Notes: generated by a model not told the origin, from the letters alone. DNA of 64,000 bases from Virgibacillus ndiopensis (GCF_900187325.1 NZ_FZMZ01000003.1:310001-374000); one strand, 5' to 3'. Counted from the stretch's first letter, positions 21,574 to 35,725 are shown. A program made the numbers and translations.

Positions 21574-22388
21574 AAGTCCTCCAGCAATTCCTCTTGATTT
21601 AAGGGTTCATTCGTAATGGAAATACCCGCCTGTTTCAGTTCATCAGTTAATGTAGCAACAAATGGTACATCCAGACCTATTTCGCGTAATGCATCCTTTT
21701 TGGCAAAAATCTCTCTTGGTGTTGCTTCATCCCAGATTTCTCCCTTGTTCATAACAAGTACACGTTCAGCTTGGACAACCTCTTGAAGATCATGCGTAAT
21801 TGTAATTAAAGAAATCTGATGCTCCTCTTGTACTTTAGACACCGTCCGCATAATTTCCATACGACCTTTTGGATCAAGCATTGCAGTAGCCTCATCCAGT
21901 ATAAGAACCTGTGGAGAAATAGCTAATACACTTGCAATTGCAACTCGTTGCTTTTGTCCTCCAGACAATCTATGTGGTTCCGTCAGCCGATAATCCTGCA
22001 TACCAACAGCAGTTAAATTTTGTTCAATACGCTGGACCATTTCTTCACGTGGAAATCCACGGTTTTCCATACCAAATGCCACATCATCTTGTACAGTTGT
22101 ACCAACAAACTGGTTGTCCGGATTTTGAAAAACCATTCCAACATCTTTTCGGATATCCCAAATAGTTTCTTCATTCACCTTTTGTCCATTAATAATAATT
22201 TCGCCTTCTTGTGGAAATAACAATCCATTCATGAGTTTTGCTATTGTGGACTTGCCTGAACCATTATGACCGATAACAGCAATCCACTCATTTTCATAGA
22301 TTTCAAACGAGCAATTCTTTAACACCCAAGGCTCCTCATCTCCATATCGAAATGATACATTTCTAAACTCAATAAATTTCCTTCTCAT
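21549..22388 (-). CDS. ecfA1: ECF transporter ATPase EcfA1
   Basis: 279 residues. Walker [10 protein letters not shown], signature LSGGQKQR, Walker B VLILDEAT and H-loop ITHD are present. It is the first gene of the ECF module here, 567 bases from rplQ. In B. subtilis the same order follows rplQ directly. The long spacer filled with repeats suggests separate transcription here. Confidence 0.97.
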   Translation of the reverse strand: MRRKFIEFRNVSFRYGDEEPWVLKNCSFEIYENEWIAVIGHNGSGKSTIAKLMNGLLFPQEGEIIINGQKVNEETIWDIRKDVGMVFQNPDNQFVGTTVQDDVAFGMENRGFPREEMVQRIEQNLTAVGMQDYRLTEPHRLSGGQKQRVAIASVLAISPQVLILDEATAMLDPKGRMEIMRTVSKVQEEHQISLITITHDLQEVVQAERVLVMNKGEIWDEATPREIFAKKDALREIGLDVPFVATLTDELKQAGISITNEPLNQEELLEDLWTLHSRT

Positions 22389-22552
22389 TATGCTCTACCT
22401 CCTCTAACTCGGCTCCATGGCCTGGGTGTGGGTTGATATAATACTAGTGCGATCGATATATTGCTTAATCAGTTGATAATACTGGGAACATTTAACTAAA
22501 TTCTAGTTAATAAAATCAAATCCAATCGGCAATATTGATGTTTTCCTCAACA

Positions 22553-22712
22553 AACGATGTTCCGGTTCTCCTGCCGATGTTTCTGCTCTCCGGACGATGT
22601 TCTGCTTCTCCTGCCGATATTTCTGCTTCTCCGGCTGATATTTCTACGTCTCCTGCCGATATTTCTGCTCTCTTGCCGATGTTTTCACTCTCCAGCTGAT
22701 ATTCTGCCACTT
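22553..22712. repeat. Imperfect 20-21 bp tandem repeat, eight copies
   Basis: Eight units of 19-21 bases (core TGCCGATATTTCTGC followed by TCTCC) run head to tail. Units starting TGCCGAT mostly alternate with units starting GG(A/C)(C/T)GAT. There are no spacers, so it is not a CRISPR array. The unit length is not always a multiple of three. The 64-codon frame read on the minus strand (ISAGEAE-type) is therefore probably a by-product. Confidence 0.75.
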
Positions 22713-22791
22713 GCTTATGCGTCCTACTCTTCCCGGTCGTCTACGCCTTTCAACCAAGCCAGTTGTGCGTTGGGCTAGCAGCGAGTACTGC

Positions 22792-22849
22792 CATAGTCAA
22801 TTGACACTCCGAGCGCCAGGACCATGTGCTCTGCGGTCCCTTGACTATG
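22792..22849. repeat. Dispersed hairpin repeat, copy 2 (ecfA1-rplQ spacer)
   Basis: CATAGTCAA pairs with TTGACTATG, and the inner GAGC pairs with GCTC. The shared block is GACACTCCGAGC. Relative to copy 1, both arms of both stems have changed together. Left-flank similarity to the fourth, decayed copy starts near 22752. Confidence 0.75.
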
Positions 22850-22894
22850 CCCCCTCGCTGTTAACGCCCGCTACATTTTTTATTACTACAAAAA

Positions 22895-22940
22895 AAGGGC
22901 TTGGATTCACCTCTCAGAAGAGATTCAGTCCTGCCCTTAA
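22895..22940 (-). terminator. Possible terminator of the alpha operon
   Basis: AAGGGCTTGGAT and a loosely complementary TTCAGTCCTGCCCTT, preceded on the plus strand by an A run, lie just beyond the rplQ stop. The A run gives a U tract on the minus-strand transcript. Confidence 0.5.
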
Positions 22941-22955
22941 CCCGTATATGCTTCA

Positions 22956-23309
22956 TTAAACTAGTTCGATAATTGCCATTTCTGCTCCATCACCGCGACG
23001 AGCTCCTAGCTTAAGAACGCGAGTATATCCGCCTTGACGATCTTCGTAGCGTGCAGCAACGTCATTAAAAAGTTTTTGAATAACGCTTTCGTCTTCACTT
23101 GCTTCTTGGTTGTAAAGATAAGCTGCTGCTTGACGACGTGCATGCAGATCACCACGTTTTCCAAGCGTAATCATTTTTTCTACTACAGATTTTAATTCTT
23201 TCGCTTTTGCTTCTGTTGTTTCAACACGTTCATGTATAATTAAATCAGATGCAAGGTTGCGAAGTAGTGCCATACGAGCGTCTGTTGTACGACCTAATTT
23301 TCTAGCCAT
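22956..23309 (-). CDS. rplQ: 50S ribosomal protein L17
   Basis: 117 residues, standard length for Bacillus. It begins [21 protein letters not shown], and the ending [22 protein letters not shown] is the family C-terminal block. It is the last gene of the long S10-spc-alpha block, 49 bases after rpoA. Confidence 0.98.
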   Translation of the reverse strand: MARKLGRTTDARMALLRNLASDLIIHERVETTEAKAKELKSVVEKMITLGKRGDLHARRQAAAYLYNQEASEDESVIQKLFNDVAARYEDRQGGYTRVLKLGARRGDGAEMAIIELV

Positions 23310-23358
23310 GGACTATCCCTCCCTTTTCCTGAAAGTCTAAAGGTGTCTGTATTATCGA

Positions 23359-24303
23359 TCAGTCGTCGTTACGCAACCCTAAGCCAAGATCCTCAAGTTT
23401 AACTTTAACTTCTTCAAGAGATTTACGACCTAGATTACGTACTTTCATCATATCTTCTTCAGATTTATTTGAAAGCTCCTGAACTGTATTAATTCCAGCA
23501 CGTTTCAAACAATTGTAAGATCTAACAGATAAATCAAGCTCTTCAATTGTCATTTCCATTACTTTTTCTTTTTGATCTTCTTCTTTTTCTACCATTATTT
23601 CTGCATTCTGTGCTTCGTCTGTTAAACCTACAAAAATATTAAGATGCTCCGTGTAGATTTTGGCACCTAAAGAAACAGCTTCTTCAGGACGAATGCTTCC
23701 ATCTGTCCATACATCCAATGTTAATTTATCGTAGTTGGTAACTTGCCCCACACGAGTGTTCTCGACTTGATACGTTACACGTGATACTGGTGTAAAAATA
23801 GAATCAATTGGAATAACACCAATTGGCTGATCCTCACGCTTGTTTGCTTCTGCTGGACGATAGCCTCGACCACGCTCTGCAGTTATTTTCATGTACAAGC
23901 TTCCTTTACCACTAATAGTAGCAATCGGTAGATCAGGATTTAGTACTTCCACATCACTATCATATGTTAAATCTGCAGCCGTAACTTTACCTTCTCCTTG
24001 CACATCAATCTCTAGTGTTTTCTCTTCATCGGAGTAAATTTTTAGAGCTAGTTTCTTCAAGTTCAGAACGACAGTTGTTACATCTTCAACAACTCCATCG
24101 ATTGTTGAAAACTCATGTAACGCTCCATCAATTTGAACAGAAGTAACAGCAGCACCTGGAAGTGAGGATAATAGGATACGACGCAAGGAGTTTCCTAGAG
24201 TAGTACCATATCCACGTTCAAGCGGTTCGACGACGAATTTCCCAAATTTGGCATCATCGCTGATCTCTACCGTTTCTATTTTTGGTTTTTCAATTTCAAT
24301 CAT
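23359..24303 (-). CDS. rpoA: RNA polymerase alpha subunit
   Basis: 314 residues. The N-terminal assembly domain ([15 protein letters not shown]) joins a flexible linker rich in E and K near 230-245. The C-terminal domain ([20 protein letters not shown], then [11 protein letters not shown]) contacts UP elements and activators. A 231-base spacer with its own promoter separates it from rpsK, unlike the tight spacing usual here. Confidence 0.98.
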   Translation of the reverse strand: MIEIEKPKIETVEISDDAKFGKFVVEPLERGYGTTLGNSLRRILLSSLPGAAVTSVQIDGALHEFSTIDGVVEDVTTVVLNLKKLALKIYSDEEKTLEIDVQGEGKVTAADLTYDSDVEVLNPDLPIATISGKGSLYMKITAERGRGYRPAEANKREDQPIGVIPIDSIFTPVSRVTYQVENTRVGQVTNYDKLTLDVWTDGSIRPEEAVSLGAKIYTEHLNIFVGLTDEAQNAEIMVEKEEDQKEKVMEMTIEELDLSVRSYNCLKRAGINTVQELSNKSEEDMMKVRNLGRKSLEEVKVKLEDLGLGLRNDD

Positions 24304-24335
24304 TCATAAAACCCTCCTTAAAAACGTCGAAACCC

Positions 24336-24359
24336 CGGTTAGACAAACCGGTCTAACCG
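24336..24359 (-). other. Hairpin in the rpoA leader
   Basis: A perfect 9-bp stem CGGTTAGAC/GTCTAACCG with a 6-base loop lies about 32 bases before the rpoA start. The role is unknown; it could modulate RpoA translation. Confidence 0.5.
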
Positions 24360-24445
24360 AAATTCCCCAAATAGGCAGTTGGCGTTTCTGCACTACCTGT
24401 ATTTCTTTCGTACTTTGTCTATCTAGATGCCGAATGTTATAGAGT

Positions 24446-24472
24446 GATTAAAAAAGATGCACTTTTTTAATC
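24446..24472 (-). other. Hairpin in the rpsK-rpoA spacer
   Basis: An 11-bp stem GATTAAAAAAG/CTTTTTTAATC with a 5-base loop resembles a weak terminator. It lies downstream of the predicted rpoA promoter. Confidence 0.5.
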
Positions 24473-24489
24473 TCCTTACACTTTTAGCT

Positions 24490-24518
24490 ATCATAACCCA
24501 TTATTGACAGGGTGACAA
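24490..24518 (-). promoter_or_regulatory. Predicted internal promoter for rpoA-rplQ
   Basis: TTGTCA (24518-24513) and TATGAT (24495-24490) are 17 bases apart, immediately after rpsK. Confidence 0.55.
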
Positions 24519-24534
24519 ATTATATACGGTACAA

Positions 24535-24924
24535 TTATACACGACGACGTTTTGGTGGGCGACAACCATTGTGAGGAACTGGTGTTACGTCACGAATAGC
24601 TGTAACTTCTAAGCCTGCTGCTTGAAGAGAACGGATAGCTGCTTCACGTCCAGCACCAGGTCCTTTAACAGTTACTTCTAGTGTTTTCATACCATTTTCA
24701 GTTGCTGATTTAGCTGCTGTTTCAGCTGCTAATTGTGCAGCGAACGGTGTTGATTTACGAGAACCTTTAAATCCAAGTGCACCAGCTGAGCTCCAGCCAA
24801 TAACATTACCTTGAACATCTGTAATCGTTACAATTGTGTTATTGAACGTAGAACGGATATGAGCTATACCCGATTCAATATTCTTTTTCACACGACGCTT
24901 TCGCGTATTTGTTTTACGAGCCAT
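24535..24924 (-). CDS. rpsK: 30S ribosomal protein S11
   Basis: 129 residues with the [17 protein letters not shown] ending and [12 protein letters not shown] block. It follows rpsM by 22 bases in the alpha operon. It is part of the platform of the small subunit. Confidence 0.98.
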   Translation of the reverse strand: MARKTNTRKRRVKKNIESGIAHIRSTFNNTIVTITDVQGNVIGWSSAGALGFKGSRKSTPFAAQLAAETAAKSATENGMKTLEVTVKGPGAGREAAIRSLQAAGLEVTAIRDVTPVPHNGCRPPKRRRV

Positions 24925-24946
24925 TTGTTAACTTACCTCCTTCACG

Positions 24947-25312
24947 TTATTTTTTCTTGTTTGCCATTGTACGACGCGGACCTTTACGAGTACGTGAATT
25001 GTTTTTTGTTTTTTGCCCACGAACTGGTAACCCACGGCGGTGACGAATCCCTCTGTAAGATCCAATTTCAATTAAACGTTTAATGTTAAGTGATACTTCA
25101 CGGCGAAGATCACCTTCTGTTGTATATTCGTCCATTACTTTACGAATTTTACCTAATTCATCTTCAGTAAGATCGCGTACACGAGTGTCTTCTGAAACGC
25201 CTGCTTCTTTAAGGATAGCTTGTGCAGTGTTTTTCCCAATACCATAAATATAAGTTAATGAGATTACTACACGTTTATCACGTGGAATATCTATACCTGC
25301 AATACGTGCCAT
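24947..25312 (-). CDS. rpsM: 30S ribosomal protein S13
   Basis: 121 residues from the family start [14 protein letters not shown]. An ATG three codons upstream (25321) is nearer the GGAGG but too close to it for usual spacing, so the true start is slightly uncertain. [11 protein letters not shown] and [13 protein letters not shown] are the family motifs. It binds the head of 16S rRNA and touches the P-site tRNA. Confidence 0.97.
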   Translation of the reverse strand: MARIAGIDIPRDKRVVISLTYIYGIGKNTAQAILKEAGVSEDTRVRDLTEDELGKIRKVMDEYTTEGDLRREVSLNIKRLIEIGSYRGIRHRRGLPVRGQKTKNNSRTRKGPRRTMANKKK

Positions 25313-25336
25313 TTGCTCCATGCACCTCCTTGTTTA

Positions 25337-25465
<129 letters not shown>

Positions 25466-25486
25466 TTATATCGGAGCTCACTCAGT

Positions 25487-25705
25487 TTATTTATAACGGT
25501 ACGTAATTCGTCCTCTGGTTAAATCATACGGGGAAAGTTCTACCGTCACTTTATCACCTGGTAAAATACGAATAAAATGCATACGGATTTTTCCAGATAC
25601 ATGAGCTAATACCGTGTGCCCATTTTCAAGCTCTACTTTAAACATTGCATTTGGCAATGTCTCATTAACGGTACCTTCCACTTCAATTACATCGTCTTTC
25701 GCCAT
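25487..25705 (-). CDS. infA: Translation initiation factor IF-1
   Basis: 72 residues, a single OB-fold S1-like domain ([13 protein letters not shown] to RGRITYRYK). It binds the 30S A site with IF-2 and IF-3. Its start lies inside the end of the upstream KOW gene, overlapping by 23 bases, which implies translational coupling. Confidence 0.98.
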   Translation of the reverse strand: MAKDDVIEVEGTVNETLPNAMFKVELENGHTVLAHVSGKIRMHFIRILPGDKVTVELSPYDLTRGRITYRYK

Positions 25706-26021
25706 CGTGTTGATCTCCCTTCTTCAAATCAGTCACAACTTCATTGACAAATTTAGCTATGGCAAATCGTAATTTACCATTTGTGACACGACCAGTTTCT
25801 AGAAGGCTGTTTTGGACTTCCGGAGAAATATAATCCATAATTTCAATATGATGTAGATTCTTTTTCTTTGGTCGATCATATTTACGTTTTTCCCCATCTG
25901 CTAGCAGGACATACCGATCGTCAATCATTTTTATGACTACCGCATATTGGCCCGCTTCACGTCCTTGCATAATACGAACAACTTGACCTATTAGCGGAAT
26001 CGAATCATCTTCGCTCAACAA
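25683..26021 (-). CDS. KOW-domain RNA-binding protein (L14e-like)
   Basis: 112 residues with a KOW-type start ([31 protein letters not shown]) and a basic [10 protein letters not shown] segment. The equivalent B. subtilis gene lies between map and infA. It is probably a ribosome-associated protein; no function is established. It overlaps infA by 23 bases and is 189 bases from adk. Confidence 0.85.
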   Translation of the reverse strand: MLSEDDSIPLIGQVVRIMQGREAGQYAVVIKMIDDRYVLLADGEKRKYDRPKKKNLHHIEIMDYISPEVQNSLLETGRVTNGKLRFAIAKFVNEVVTDLKKGDQHDGERRCN

Positions 26022-26210
26022 AGATCACCTTCACTTAGGCTATAGTTTAATTACTTCATTAATAACAAAGATTGTAAATTATAATGAGTTAACACCATGT
26101 GCCACTTTACTATCATATTCCAGATAGTATTGTATTTTCTCTCGAGACTATATTATACCTTTTAACAGATAGAAATGCATCCATCCTGTATAATTCATAC
26201 AGTTATATGC
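26022..26210. other. Spacer where map is expected
   Basis: 189 AT-rich bases with no methionine aminopeptidase remnant that I can recognise. Weak minus-strand promoter-like boxes (TTGTTA, 18 bases, TATAGC near 26042-26071) could serve the KOW gene and infA. Short inverted repeats ACTATC/GATAGT and CTGTAT/ATACAG are present. Confidence 0.5.
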
Positions 26211-28182
<1,972 letters not shown>

Positions 28183-28183
<1 letters not shown>

Positions 28184-28623
28184 TAGATCACCTCTGTTTT
28201 ACCGCCCGCTGCTTCGATTGCTTCCACAGCTGAAGCAGAGAATTTATGAGCTTTTACTGTAAGTTTCTTTTCGATAGCACCCTTACCCAGTACTTTAATA
28301 CCAGCTTTAAGTTTGCTTACGACACCTTCTTCAAGTAATAGCTCAGGTGTAATTTCTGTGCCGTCTTCAAAACGATTTAATGCATCAAGGTTTACAATAG
28401 CAAATTCTTTACGATGGATATTTGTGAATCCACGCTTAGGTAGACGTTGGAACAATGGCATTTGGCCACCTTCAAACCCTGGACGTGTACCGCCGCCTGA
28501 ACGTGCTTTTTGACCTTTATGTCCTCTGCCGGAAGTTTTTCCGTTGCCAGATGACATTCCACGACCTACACGGTTTCTATTTTTGCGAGTTCCTTCTGAT
28601 GCCTTCAATTCATGAAGTTTCAT
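28183..28623 (-). CDS. rplO: 50S ribosomal protein L15
   Basis: 146 residues with the Gly/Arg/Lys-rich N-terminal tail ([20 protein letters not shown]) threading into 23S rRNA, and the [15 protein letters not shown] motif. It is 29 bases after rpmD and overlaps secY by one base. Confidence 0.98.
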
Positions 28624-28652
28624 GCGAGCACCTCCCTTACGCTAATGTGTAA

Positions 28653-28835
28653 TTAAACTTCTTTAACCGCTACGAGATGGGATACTCTATTAACCATTCC
28701 ACGAACGGATGGTGTATCTTCTCGAACTACGGATTGATGAATTTTTTTAAGTCCTAACGCTTGAACAGTTTGTTTTTGAACCTCTGCTCTGCCAATAACA
28801 CTGCGCTTGAGGGTGATTTCTAATTTTTTAGACAT
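28653..28835 (-). CDS. rpmD: 50S ribosomal protein L30
   Basis: 60 residues, standard bacterial short form ([20 protein letters not shown]). It is 13 bases after rpsE. Confidence 0.97.
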   Translation of the reverse strand: MSKKLEITLKRSVIGRAEVQKQTVQALGLKKIHQSVVREDTPSVRGMVNRVSHLVAVKEV

Positions 28836-28848
28836 AGTATTTCCCTCC

Positions 28849-29352
28849 TTATCCTAACAGTTCTTCTACAGACTTTCCGCGTAATTTAGCTACGTCTTCT
28901 GCGCGTTTTAAGTTTGTTAAACCATTTAAAGTTGCACGAATCATGTTGATAGGTGTGTTTGCACCTAGTGATTTAGTCAAAATGTCACCAACACCTGCAA
29001 GTTCTAGAATAGCACGAACCGGTCCACCAGAGATAACTCCAGTACCTTCTGCAGCTGGTTTCATTAATACATTACCAGAACCAAATCTTCCATGAATTTC
29101 ATGTGGAATTGTTGTACCTACGATTGGTACTTCGATCAAGTTTTTCTTTGCATCGTCAACAGCTTTTTTAATTGCATCTGGTACCTCTTGTGCTTTACCA
29201 GTACCAAAGCCTACATGACCATTTTTGTCTCCAACGACTACCAATGCTGCAAAGCGGAAACGACGTCCACCTTTAACTACTTTTGCAACACGGTTGATCG
29301 TAACAACACGTTCTTCAAGATCTAATTTGTTCGGATCAATACTTTTTTGCAT
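28849..29352 (-). CDS. rpsE: 30S ribosomal protein S5
   Basis: 167 residues. The double-stranded RNA-binding loop [20 protein letters not shown] (residues about 22-41) is wild-type-like. The C-terminal part is [19 protein letters not shown]. It acts in decoding fidelity and mRNA unwinding. Confidence 0.98.
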   Translation of the reverse strand: MQKSIDPNKLDLEERVVTINRVAKVVKGGRRFRFAALVVVGDKNGHVGFGTGKAQEVPDAIKKAVDDAKKNLIEVPIVGTTIPHEIHGRFGSGNVLMKPAAEGTGVISGGPVRAILELAGVGDILTKSLGANTPINMIRATLNGLTNLKRAEDVAKLRGKSVEELLG

Positions 29353-29372
29353 GTGTGTCCCTCCTTTATCGA

Positions 29373-29735
29373 TTAAAATTCAAGACCTGCTTCGCGAGCA
29401 GCATCTGCCAATGCTTTTACACGTCCATGATAAAGGTAGCCTCCGCGATCAAACACTATCGATTTGTAACCTTTATCTTGGGCACGTTTAGCGATCAATT
29501 CTCCGACTTGTTTTGCTGCGTCTACATTACCAGTAGCTTCAACTTTTAATTCATTATCTTTCGTAGAAGCACTTGCTAATGTAACACCTTTAATATCGTC
29601 AATTAATTGTACATAAATGTGTTTATTTGAACGGTAGACGTTTAGACGTGGGCGTTGTTCTGTACCAAAAAGGTTTTTACGAACTCGCACGTGTCTTTTT
29701 TTGCGTACTACGTTTTTGTCAGGCTTTGTGATCAT
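29373..29735 (-). CDS. rplR: 50S ribosomal protein L18
   Basis: 120 residues with the basic N-terminus and central [16 protein letters not shown] and [19 protein letters not shown] motifs. It binds 5S rRNA together with L5. Confidence 0.98.
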   Translation of the reverse strand: MITKPDKNVVRKKRHVRVRKNLFGTEQRPRLNVYRSNKHIYVQLIDDIKGVTLASASTKDNELKVEATGNVDAAKQVGELIAKRAQDKGYKSIVFDRGGYLYHGRVKALADAAREAGLEF

Positions 29736-29767
29736 CTAGGTCACTCCTTTCTGCTCCCTAACTAACC

Positions 29768-30304
29768 TTACTTAGCAGTTTTACCTTCTTTGCGGCGAAC
29801 ATATTCACCTTCATAGCGAATTCCTTTGCCTTTATACGGCTCAGGTGGACGGATTGCTCTAATGTTAGCAGCAACTGCTCCAACCGCTTCTTTATTGATA
29901 CCTTTTACGATTAATTGTGTATTTTTAGGAACATCAATCTCGATTCCTTCAATAGGATCGATTTCAACTGGATGTGAATAACCAGCGTTAATCACAACTT
30001 TATCACCTTGTTTTTGTGCACGATATCCGACACCAATAATTTCAAGGCTTTTTTCAAATCCTTTATGAACACCTTCAACCATATTTGAAATAAGGCTGCG
30101 AGTTGTACCATGTAGTGCGCGATGCTCTTTATGATCACTCGGACGTTCAATTGTAATCACGTTATCTTCTATAACAATTTTCATATCTTGATGAAAATCT
30201 CTAGTTAATTCGCCTTTTGGGCCTTTTACAGTAACAGTGTTATTGTTTAGTTTAACTTCAACACCGTCTGGAATTTGAATTGGCTTAAGTCCTATACGAG
30301 ACAT
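29768..30304 (-). CDS. rplF: 50S ribosomal protein L6
   Basis: 178 residues from [12 protein letters not shown]. The AUG three codons upstream is less likely because the family start and the GGAGG spacing favour 30304. The signature [11 protein letters not shown] is near residues 152-162. It lies close to the sarcin-ricin loop. Confidence 0.97.
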   Translation of the reverse strand: MSRIGLKPIQIPDGVEVKLNNNTVTVKGPKGELTRDFHQDMKIVIEDNVITIERPSDHKEHRALHGTTRSLISNMVEGVHKGFEKSLEIIGVGYRAQKQGDKVVINAGYSHPVEIDPIEGIEIDVPKNTQLIVKGINKEAVGAVAANIRAIRPPEPYKGKGIRYEGEYVRRKEGKTAK

Positions 30305-30332
30305 TCCATGCACCTCCTCATCAAAATGTTAA

Positions 30333-30731
30333 TTACCAAACATACGCTAGAACTTCGCCACCAACAGCTTGAGAACGCGCTTCTTTATCAGAGAACACAC
30401 CTTTTGATGTTGAGACGATAGCAATACCTAAGCCATTAAGTACACGTGGTACCTCGTCAGCTTTTGCATAAACACGTAGTCCTGGTTTACTTATACGTTT
30501 GATACCTGTAATTACTCGTTCGTTATTTGCACCGTACTTAAGGAAAATACGTAAGATCCCTTGTTTGCTATCTTCAATGAATTCATAATCACGTACGAAA
30601 CCTTCACGTTTTAAGATATCAGCGATTTCTTTTTTCATTTTAGATGCTGGAAGTTCTAACTTTTCATGGCGCACCATGTTAGCATTACGAATACGAGTTA
30701 GCATATCTGCGATTGGATCTGTCATAACCAT
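30333..30731 (-). CDS. rpsH: 30S ribosomal protein S8
   Basis: 132 residues beginning [17 protein letters not shown]; the ending GGEVLAYVW is conserved. In other bacteria S8 represses the spc operon by binding its mRNA. Confidence 0.98.
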   Translation of the reverse strand: MVMTDPIADMLTRIRNANMVRHEKLELPASKMKKEIADILKREGFVRDYEFIEDSKQGILRIFLKYGANNERVITGIKRISKPGLRVYAKADEVPRVLNGLGIAIVSTSKGVFSDKEARSQAVGGEVLAYVW

Positions 30732-30760
30732 TACTCATTACCTCCTTCCCGAATCGGGGT

Positions 30761-30976
<216 letters not shown>

Positions 30977-31516
30977 TTATTTTTGGAAAGGCATGCCTAG
31001 CTGAGCCAACAATTCACGCGCTTCTTCGTCAGTATTTGATGTTGTTACGATAACAATATCCATACCACGCACTTTATTTACTTTGTCATAGTTAATCTCT
31101 GGGAAAATTAATTGTTCTTTAACACCTAAAGTATAGTTACCACGACCATCAAATGCTTTTTTCGAAATCCCACGAAAATCACGAACACGTGGAAGTGAAA
31201 CCGCGATTAACTTTTGTAGGAATTCATACATGCGTTCACCACGAAGTGTAACTTTAGCTCCGATTGGCATTCCCTCACGTAAACGAAATCCAGCGATAGA
31301 TTTTTTGGCGCGTGTCACCATAGGCTTTTGCCCAGAAATTAGTGTTAATTCTTCAACTGCACTATCTAATGCTTTTGAATTTTGAACTGCATCACCAACA
31401 CCCATGTTGATAACAATCTTTTCAACTGTTGGCACTTGCATTACAGATTCATAATTAAATTTATTCATTAAAGATGGTAAAACATCATCTTGATATTTTT
31501 GTTTAAGTTGATTCAT
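30977..31516 (-). CDS. rplE: 50S ribosomal protein L5
   Basis: 179 residues from the second of two adjacent ATGs, which matches the family start and an eight-base spacing to GGAGG. It contains [14 protein letters not shown] and [11 protein letters not shown]. It binds 5S rRNA and contacts P-site tRNA. Confidence 0.97.
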   Translation of the reverse strand: MNQLKQKYQDDVLPSLMNKFNYESVMQVPTVEKIVINMGVGDAVQNSKALDSAVEELTLISGQKPMVTRAKKSIAGFRLREGMPIGAKVTLRGERMYEFLQKLIAVSLPRVRDFRGISKKAFDGRGNYTLGVKEQLIFPEINYDKVNKVRGMDIVIVTTSNTDEEARELLAQLGMPFQK

Positions 31517-31542
31517 CATGTCGCCCTCCTTTCGTCGCTAAA

Positions 31543-31854
31543 TTATTTATCTATTGCTTCACCGGATTTTTTAGCGATGCGGACTTTCTTTCCGTCACGT
31601 ACTTCATATCCAACACGAGTTGGCTCTCCGGATTTAGGATCAATTGGCATTACGTTAGAAACATGAATTGGCGCTTCTTGATTAAGAATTCCACCTTGTG
31701 GATTATCTTGAGAAGGTTTAGCGTGTTTCTTGATCATGTTAATTCCTTCTACTAGTACACGATCCTTTTTAGGATATGCTTCTAAAATAGTGCCTTGTTT
31801 ACCGCGGTCTTTACCGGAAATTACTTTTACTTTATCACCTTTTTTTACATGCAT
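31543..31854 (-). CDS. rplX: 50S ribosomal protein L24
   Basis: 103 residues with the N-terminal KOW motif [20 protein letters not shown]. It is an early 50S assembly protein. Confidence 0.98.
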   Translation of the reverse strand: MHVKKGDKVKVISGKDRGKQGTILEAYPKKDRVLVEGINMIKKHAKPSQDNPQGGILNQEAPIHVSNVMPIDPKSGEPTRVGYEVRDGKKVRIAKKSGEAIDK

Positions 31855-31891
31855 GCTTGACGCACCTCCTTGACAAGGCTTTTCTTACACA

Positions 31892-32299
<408 letters not shown>

Positions 32300-32304
32300 T
32301 TAAA

Positions 32305-32568
32305 TTATATAATTACCGCTTCTTCAACAACTTCAACTAGACGAAAACGTTTTGTAGCTGAAAGCGGACGAGTTTCCATGATGCGAACGATATCACCAGT
32401 TTTTGCTTGGTTATTTTCATCATGAGTTTTGAATTTTTTAGAGTACTTAACACGCTTACCGTATAATTTATGGAACTTATAAGTTTCAACTAAAACAGTA
32501 ATTGTTTTATCCATTTTGTCAGAAACAACACGGCCTGTGTATACTTTACGATTATTACGTTCAGTCAT
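32305..32568 (-). CDS. rpsQ: 30S ribosomal protein S17
   Basis: 87 residues with an OB fold ([19 protein letters not shown]). It is a primary binder of 16S rRNA. Confidence 0.98.
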   Translation of the reverse strand: MTERNNRKVYTGRVVSDKMDKTITVLVETYKFHKLYGKRVKYSKKFKTHDENNQAKTGDIVRIMETRPLSATKRFRLVEVVEEAVII

Positions 32569-32593
32569 TTTGAGGCTAACCTCCCCTCTAGTT

Positions 32594-33236
<643 letters not shown>

Positions 33237-33878
33237 TTATTTGTTAGTTTTTGTTGGAAGGACTTCTCCACGATAGATCCACACTTTAACACCTAATTTA
33301 CCATAGGTAGTGTCTGCTTCTGCTGTGCCATAATCAATATCAGCACGCAAAGTGTGTAGTGGTACTGTTCCTTCGCTGTAATGTTCCGCACGAGCGATAT
33401 CTGCGCCACCAAGACGTCCAGATACTTGTGTTTTAATTCCTTTTGCTCCACCGCGCATTGCACGTTGAATTGCTTGTTTTTGAGCACGACGGAAAGAGAT
33501 ACGATTTTCTAACTGACGAGCAATATTTTCAGCAACCAATGTCGCATTAAGATCTACTTTCTTAATTTCAACAATGTTAATGTGTACTCGTTTTCCAGTT
33601 AAGCTATTTAATGATTTACGTAGAGCTTCTACTTCAGATCCGCCTTTACCAATTACCATACCTGGTTTTCCAGTATGAATTGTAATGTTTACGCGGTTTG
33701 CTGCACGTTCGATTTCGATAGAAGAAACAGCAGCAATACGCAGGCGGTTCTCAAGATATTCTCTGATTTTAATATCTTCATGTAGTAAGTCTGCATAGTC
33801 TTTGCCAGCATACCATTTAGACTCCCAGTCTTTAATGATGCCGACGCGAAGACCTGTTGGATTCACTTTTTGACCCAC
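33237..33878 (-). CDS. rpsC: 30S ribosomal protein S3
   Basis: 213 residues. The KH domain with [18 protein letters not shown] is near residues 74-91. It forms part of the mRNA entry helicase. It follows rplV with three bases between. Confidence 0.98.
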   Translation of the reverse strand: MGQKVNPTGLRVGIIKDWESKWYAGKDYADLLHEDIKIREYLENRLRIAAVSSIEIERAANRVNITIHTGKPGMVIGKGGSEVEALRKSLNSLTGKRVHINIVEIKKVDLNATLVAENIARQLENRISFRRAQKQAIQRAMRGGAKGIKTQVSGRLGGADIARAEHYSEGTVPLHTLRADIDYGTAEADTTYGKLGVKVWIYRGEVLPTKTNK

Positions 33879-33881
33879 TGA

Positions 33882-34223
33882 CTATCCCTCCTTCTTTTCT
33901 GTTACAACCACAGTAATGTGGCTTGTGCGTTTATTAATTTTACTTGCGCGTCCTTGTGCACGTGGACGGAAACGTTTCAATGTAGCACCTTCGTTTACAA
34001 ATGCTTCAGATACAACTAAGTTATCTGCATCCATTTCGTAGTTATGCTCTGCATTTGCAATTGCAGAATTTAGAACTTTTTCTACGACTGGAGAAGCACC
34101 ACGTTGTGTATGGCGTAAAATTGCAACTGCTTCGCCAACATTTTTTCCTCGAATTAAATCTACAACTAAACGGACTTTACGAGGAGCAATACGAACTGAT
34201 TTCGCAACGGCTTTAGCTTGCAT
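33882..34223 (-). CDS. rplV: 50S ribosomal protein L22
   Basis: 113 residues. The long beta-hairpin ([19 protein letters not shown]) lines the exit tunnel. Confidence 0.98.
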   Translation of the reverse strand: MQAKAVAKSVRIAPRKVRLVVDLIRGKNVGEAVAILRHTQRGASPVVEKVLNSAIANAEHNYEMDADNLVVSEAFVNEGATLKRFRPRAQGRASKINKRTSHITVVVTEKKEG

Positions 34224-34241
34224 GTAAAGTGCCTCCTCTCA

Positions 34242-34520
34242 TTAGCGTTTTGTTTTCTTGTCATCGCCTGCATGCCCTTTATACGTACGGCTTGGCGCGA
34301 ATTCACCTAATTTATGTCCGACCATATCTTCTGTGATATAAACTGGCACGTGTTTACGTCCATCATACACAGCAATTGTATGACCAATAAATGTCGGGAA
34401 TATTGTTGAACGACGAGACCAAGTTTTTACAACTTGTTTCTTGTCACCTTCATTTAATACTTCGATCTTTTTCAATAGATGGTCATCTGCAAAAGGTCCT
34501 TTTTTTAAACTACGACCCAT
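34242..34520 (-). CDS. rpsS: 30S ribosomal protein S19
   Basis: 92 residues with [22 protein letters not shown] and the [13 protein letters not shown] motif. It contacts the A-site finger. Confidence 0.98.
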   Translation of the reverse strand: MGRSLKKGPFADDHLLKKIEVLNEGDKKQVVKTWSRRSTIFPTFIGHTIAVYDGRKHVPVYITEDMVGHKLGEFAPSRTYKGHAGDDKKTKR

Positions 34521-34575
34521 GGATAAACCTCCTTTCGTAATTGAGAGACGGGTCGGTTTACCCGCCCATTATCCG

Positions 34576-35406
34576 TTATTTTTTACGTTTACGAACGATA
34601 AATTTATCTGTAGGTTTGTTACGTTTACGAGTTTTATAGCCAAGTGTCGGTTTGCCCCATGGAGACATTGGTGATTTACGTCCGATTGGAGCGCGTCCTT
34701 CACCACCACCGTGTGGGTGATCATTAGGGTTCATAACAGAACCACGTACAGTTGGGCGTTTACCCATCCAACGAGAACGTCCTGCTTTACCTACATTGAT
34801 AAGCTCATGTTCAATATTTCCTACTTGACCTACTGTAGCACGGCAAGTTGAAAGAACTAAACGTACTTCCCCAGACGCTAAACGTACTAGAGTATACTTA
34901 TCTTCACGTCCTAGAACCTGTGCTTCTGCTCCAGCAGATCTTGCTAGTTGACCACCGCGTCCAGGCTTCAATTCGATGTTGTGAATAATTGTACCAACAG
35001 GGATGTTTTGAAGCGGAAGAGCGTTTCCTAGTTTAATATCTGCTTCTGCGCCAGATTCAATTTCCTGACCTATTTTAAGTCCTTTTGGAGCTAAAATATA
35101 TCTTTTTTCTCCATCAACATAGTTAATTAATGCTATATTGGCAGAGCGATTTGGATCATATTCGATCGTAGCAACGCGTCCGCGTATTCCATCTTTATCG
35201 CGTTTAAAGTCGATAATACGATATTGACGCTTGTGACCGCCGCCTTGATGACGAACAGTTAATTTCCCTTGGTTATTACGTCCACCACGTTTGTACAACG
35301 GGCTAAGTAGGGATTTTTCTGGTTTATCAGTAGTGATTTCTGCAAAATCAGAAGAAGTCATTCCGCGTCTACCATTACTGGTTGGTTTATACTTTTTAAT
35401 CGCCAT
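34576..35406 (-). CDS. rplB: 50S ribosomal protein L2
   Basis: 276 residues with the C-terminal [13 protein letters not shown] motif containing the conserved histidine near the peptidyl transferase centre. It is essential for subunit association. Confidence 0.98.
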   Translation of the reverse strand: MAIKKYKPTSNGRRGMTSSDFAEITTDKPEKSLLSPLYKRGGRNNQGKLTVRHQGGGHKRQYRIIDFKRDKDGIRGRVATIEYDPNRSANIALINYVDGEKRYILAPKGLKIGQEIESGAEADIKLGNALPLQNIPVGTIIHNIELKPGRGGQLARSAGAEAQVLGREDKYTLVRLASGEVRLVLSTCRATVGQVGNIEHELINVGKAGRSRWMGKRPTVRGSVMNPNDHPHGGGEGRAPIGRKSPMSPWGKPTLGYKTRKRNKPTDKFIVRKRKK

Positions 35407-35437
35407 CTTGTTTTCCCTCCTTCACTTAGGTTTGTTC

Positions 35438-35725
35438 TTAACCTTCAAAGAAATCTAGTTCTTTACTATCCTCTGAAAGCTGTACGATAGCTTTTTTGCG
35501 ATCTGAGCGGTATCCACCATAACGTCCCATTCGCTTGAATTTACCTTTAAGATTCATTGTATTTACTTTTAACACTTTGACATCAAAAACCAATTCAACA
35601 GCATCTTTAATCTCTGTTTTGTTTGCTTTTGGATTTACTTCAAAAGTATATTTTTTCTCTGCCATTAAGTCAGCAGAATGTTCTGTGATGACAGGGCGCT
35701 TAATAATATCACGTGGATCTTTCAT
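35438..35725 (-). CDS. rplW: 50S ribosomal protein L23
   Basis: 95 residues ([16 protein letters not shown]), the docking site for trigger factor and SRP. Its start overlaps the rplD stop by one base. Confidence 0.98.
   Translation of the reverse strand: MKDPRDIIKRPVITEHSADLMAEKKYTFEVNPKANKTEIKDAVELVFDVKVLKVNTMNLKGKFKRMGRYGGYRSDRKKAIVQLSEDSKELDFFEG

Noticed and set aside
22516-22710. 64-codon repetitive frame (ISAGEAE type)
   Set aside because: Produced by the 20-21 bp tandem repeat; no ribosome site, and unit lengths are not multiples of three.
22553-22712. Possible CRISPR array
   Set aside because: Repeats are contiguous, degenerate and lack unique spacers; no cas genes nearby.
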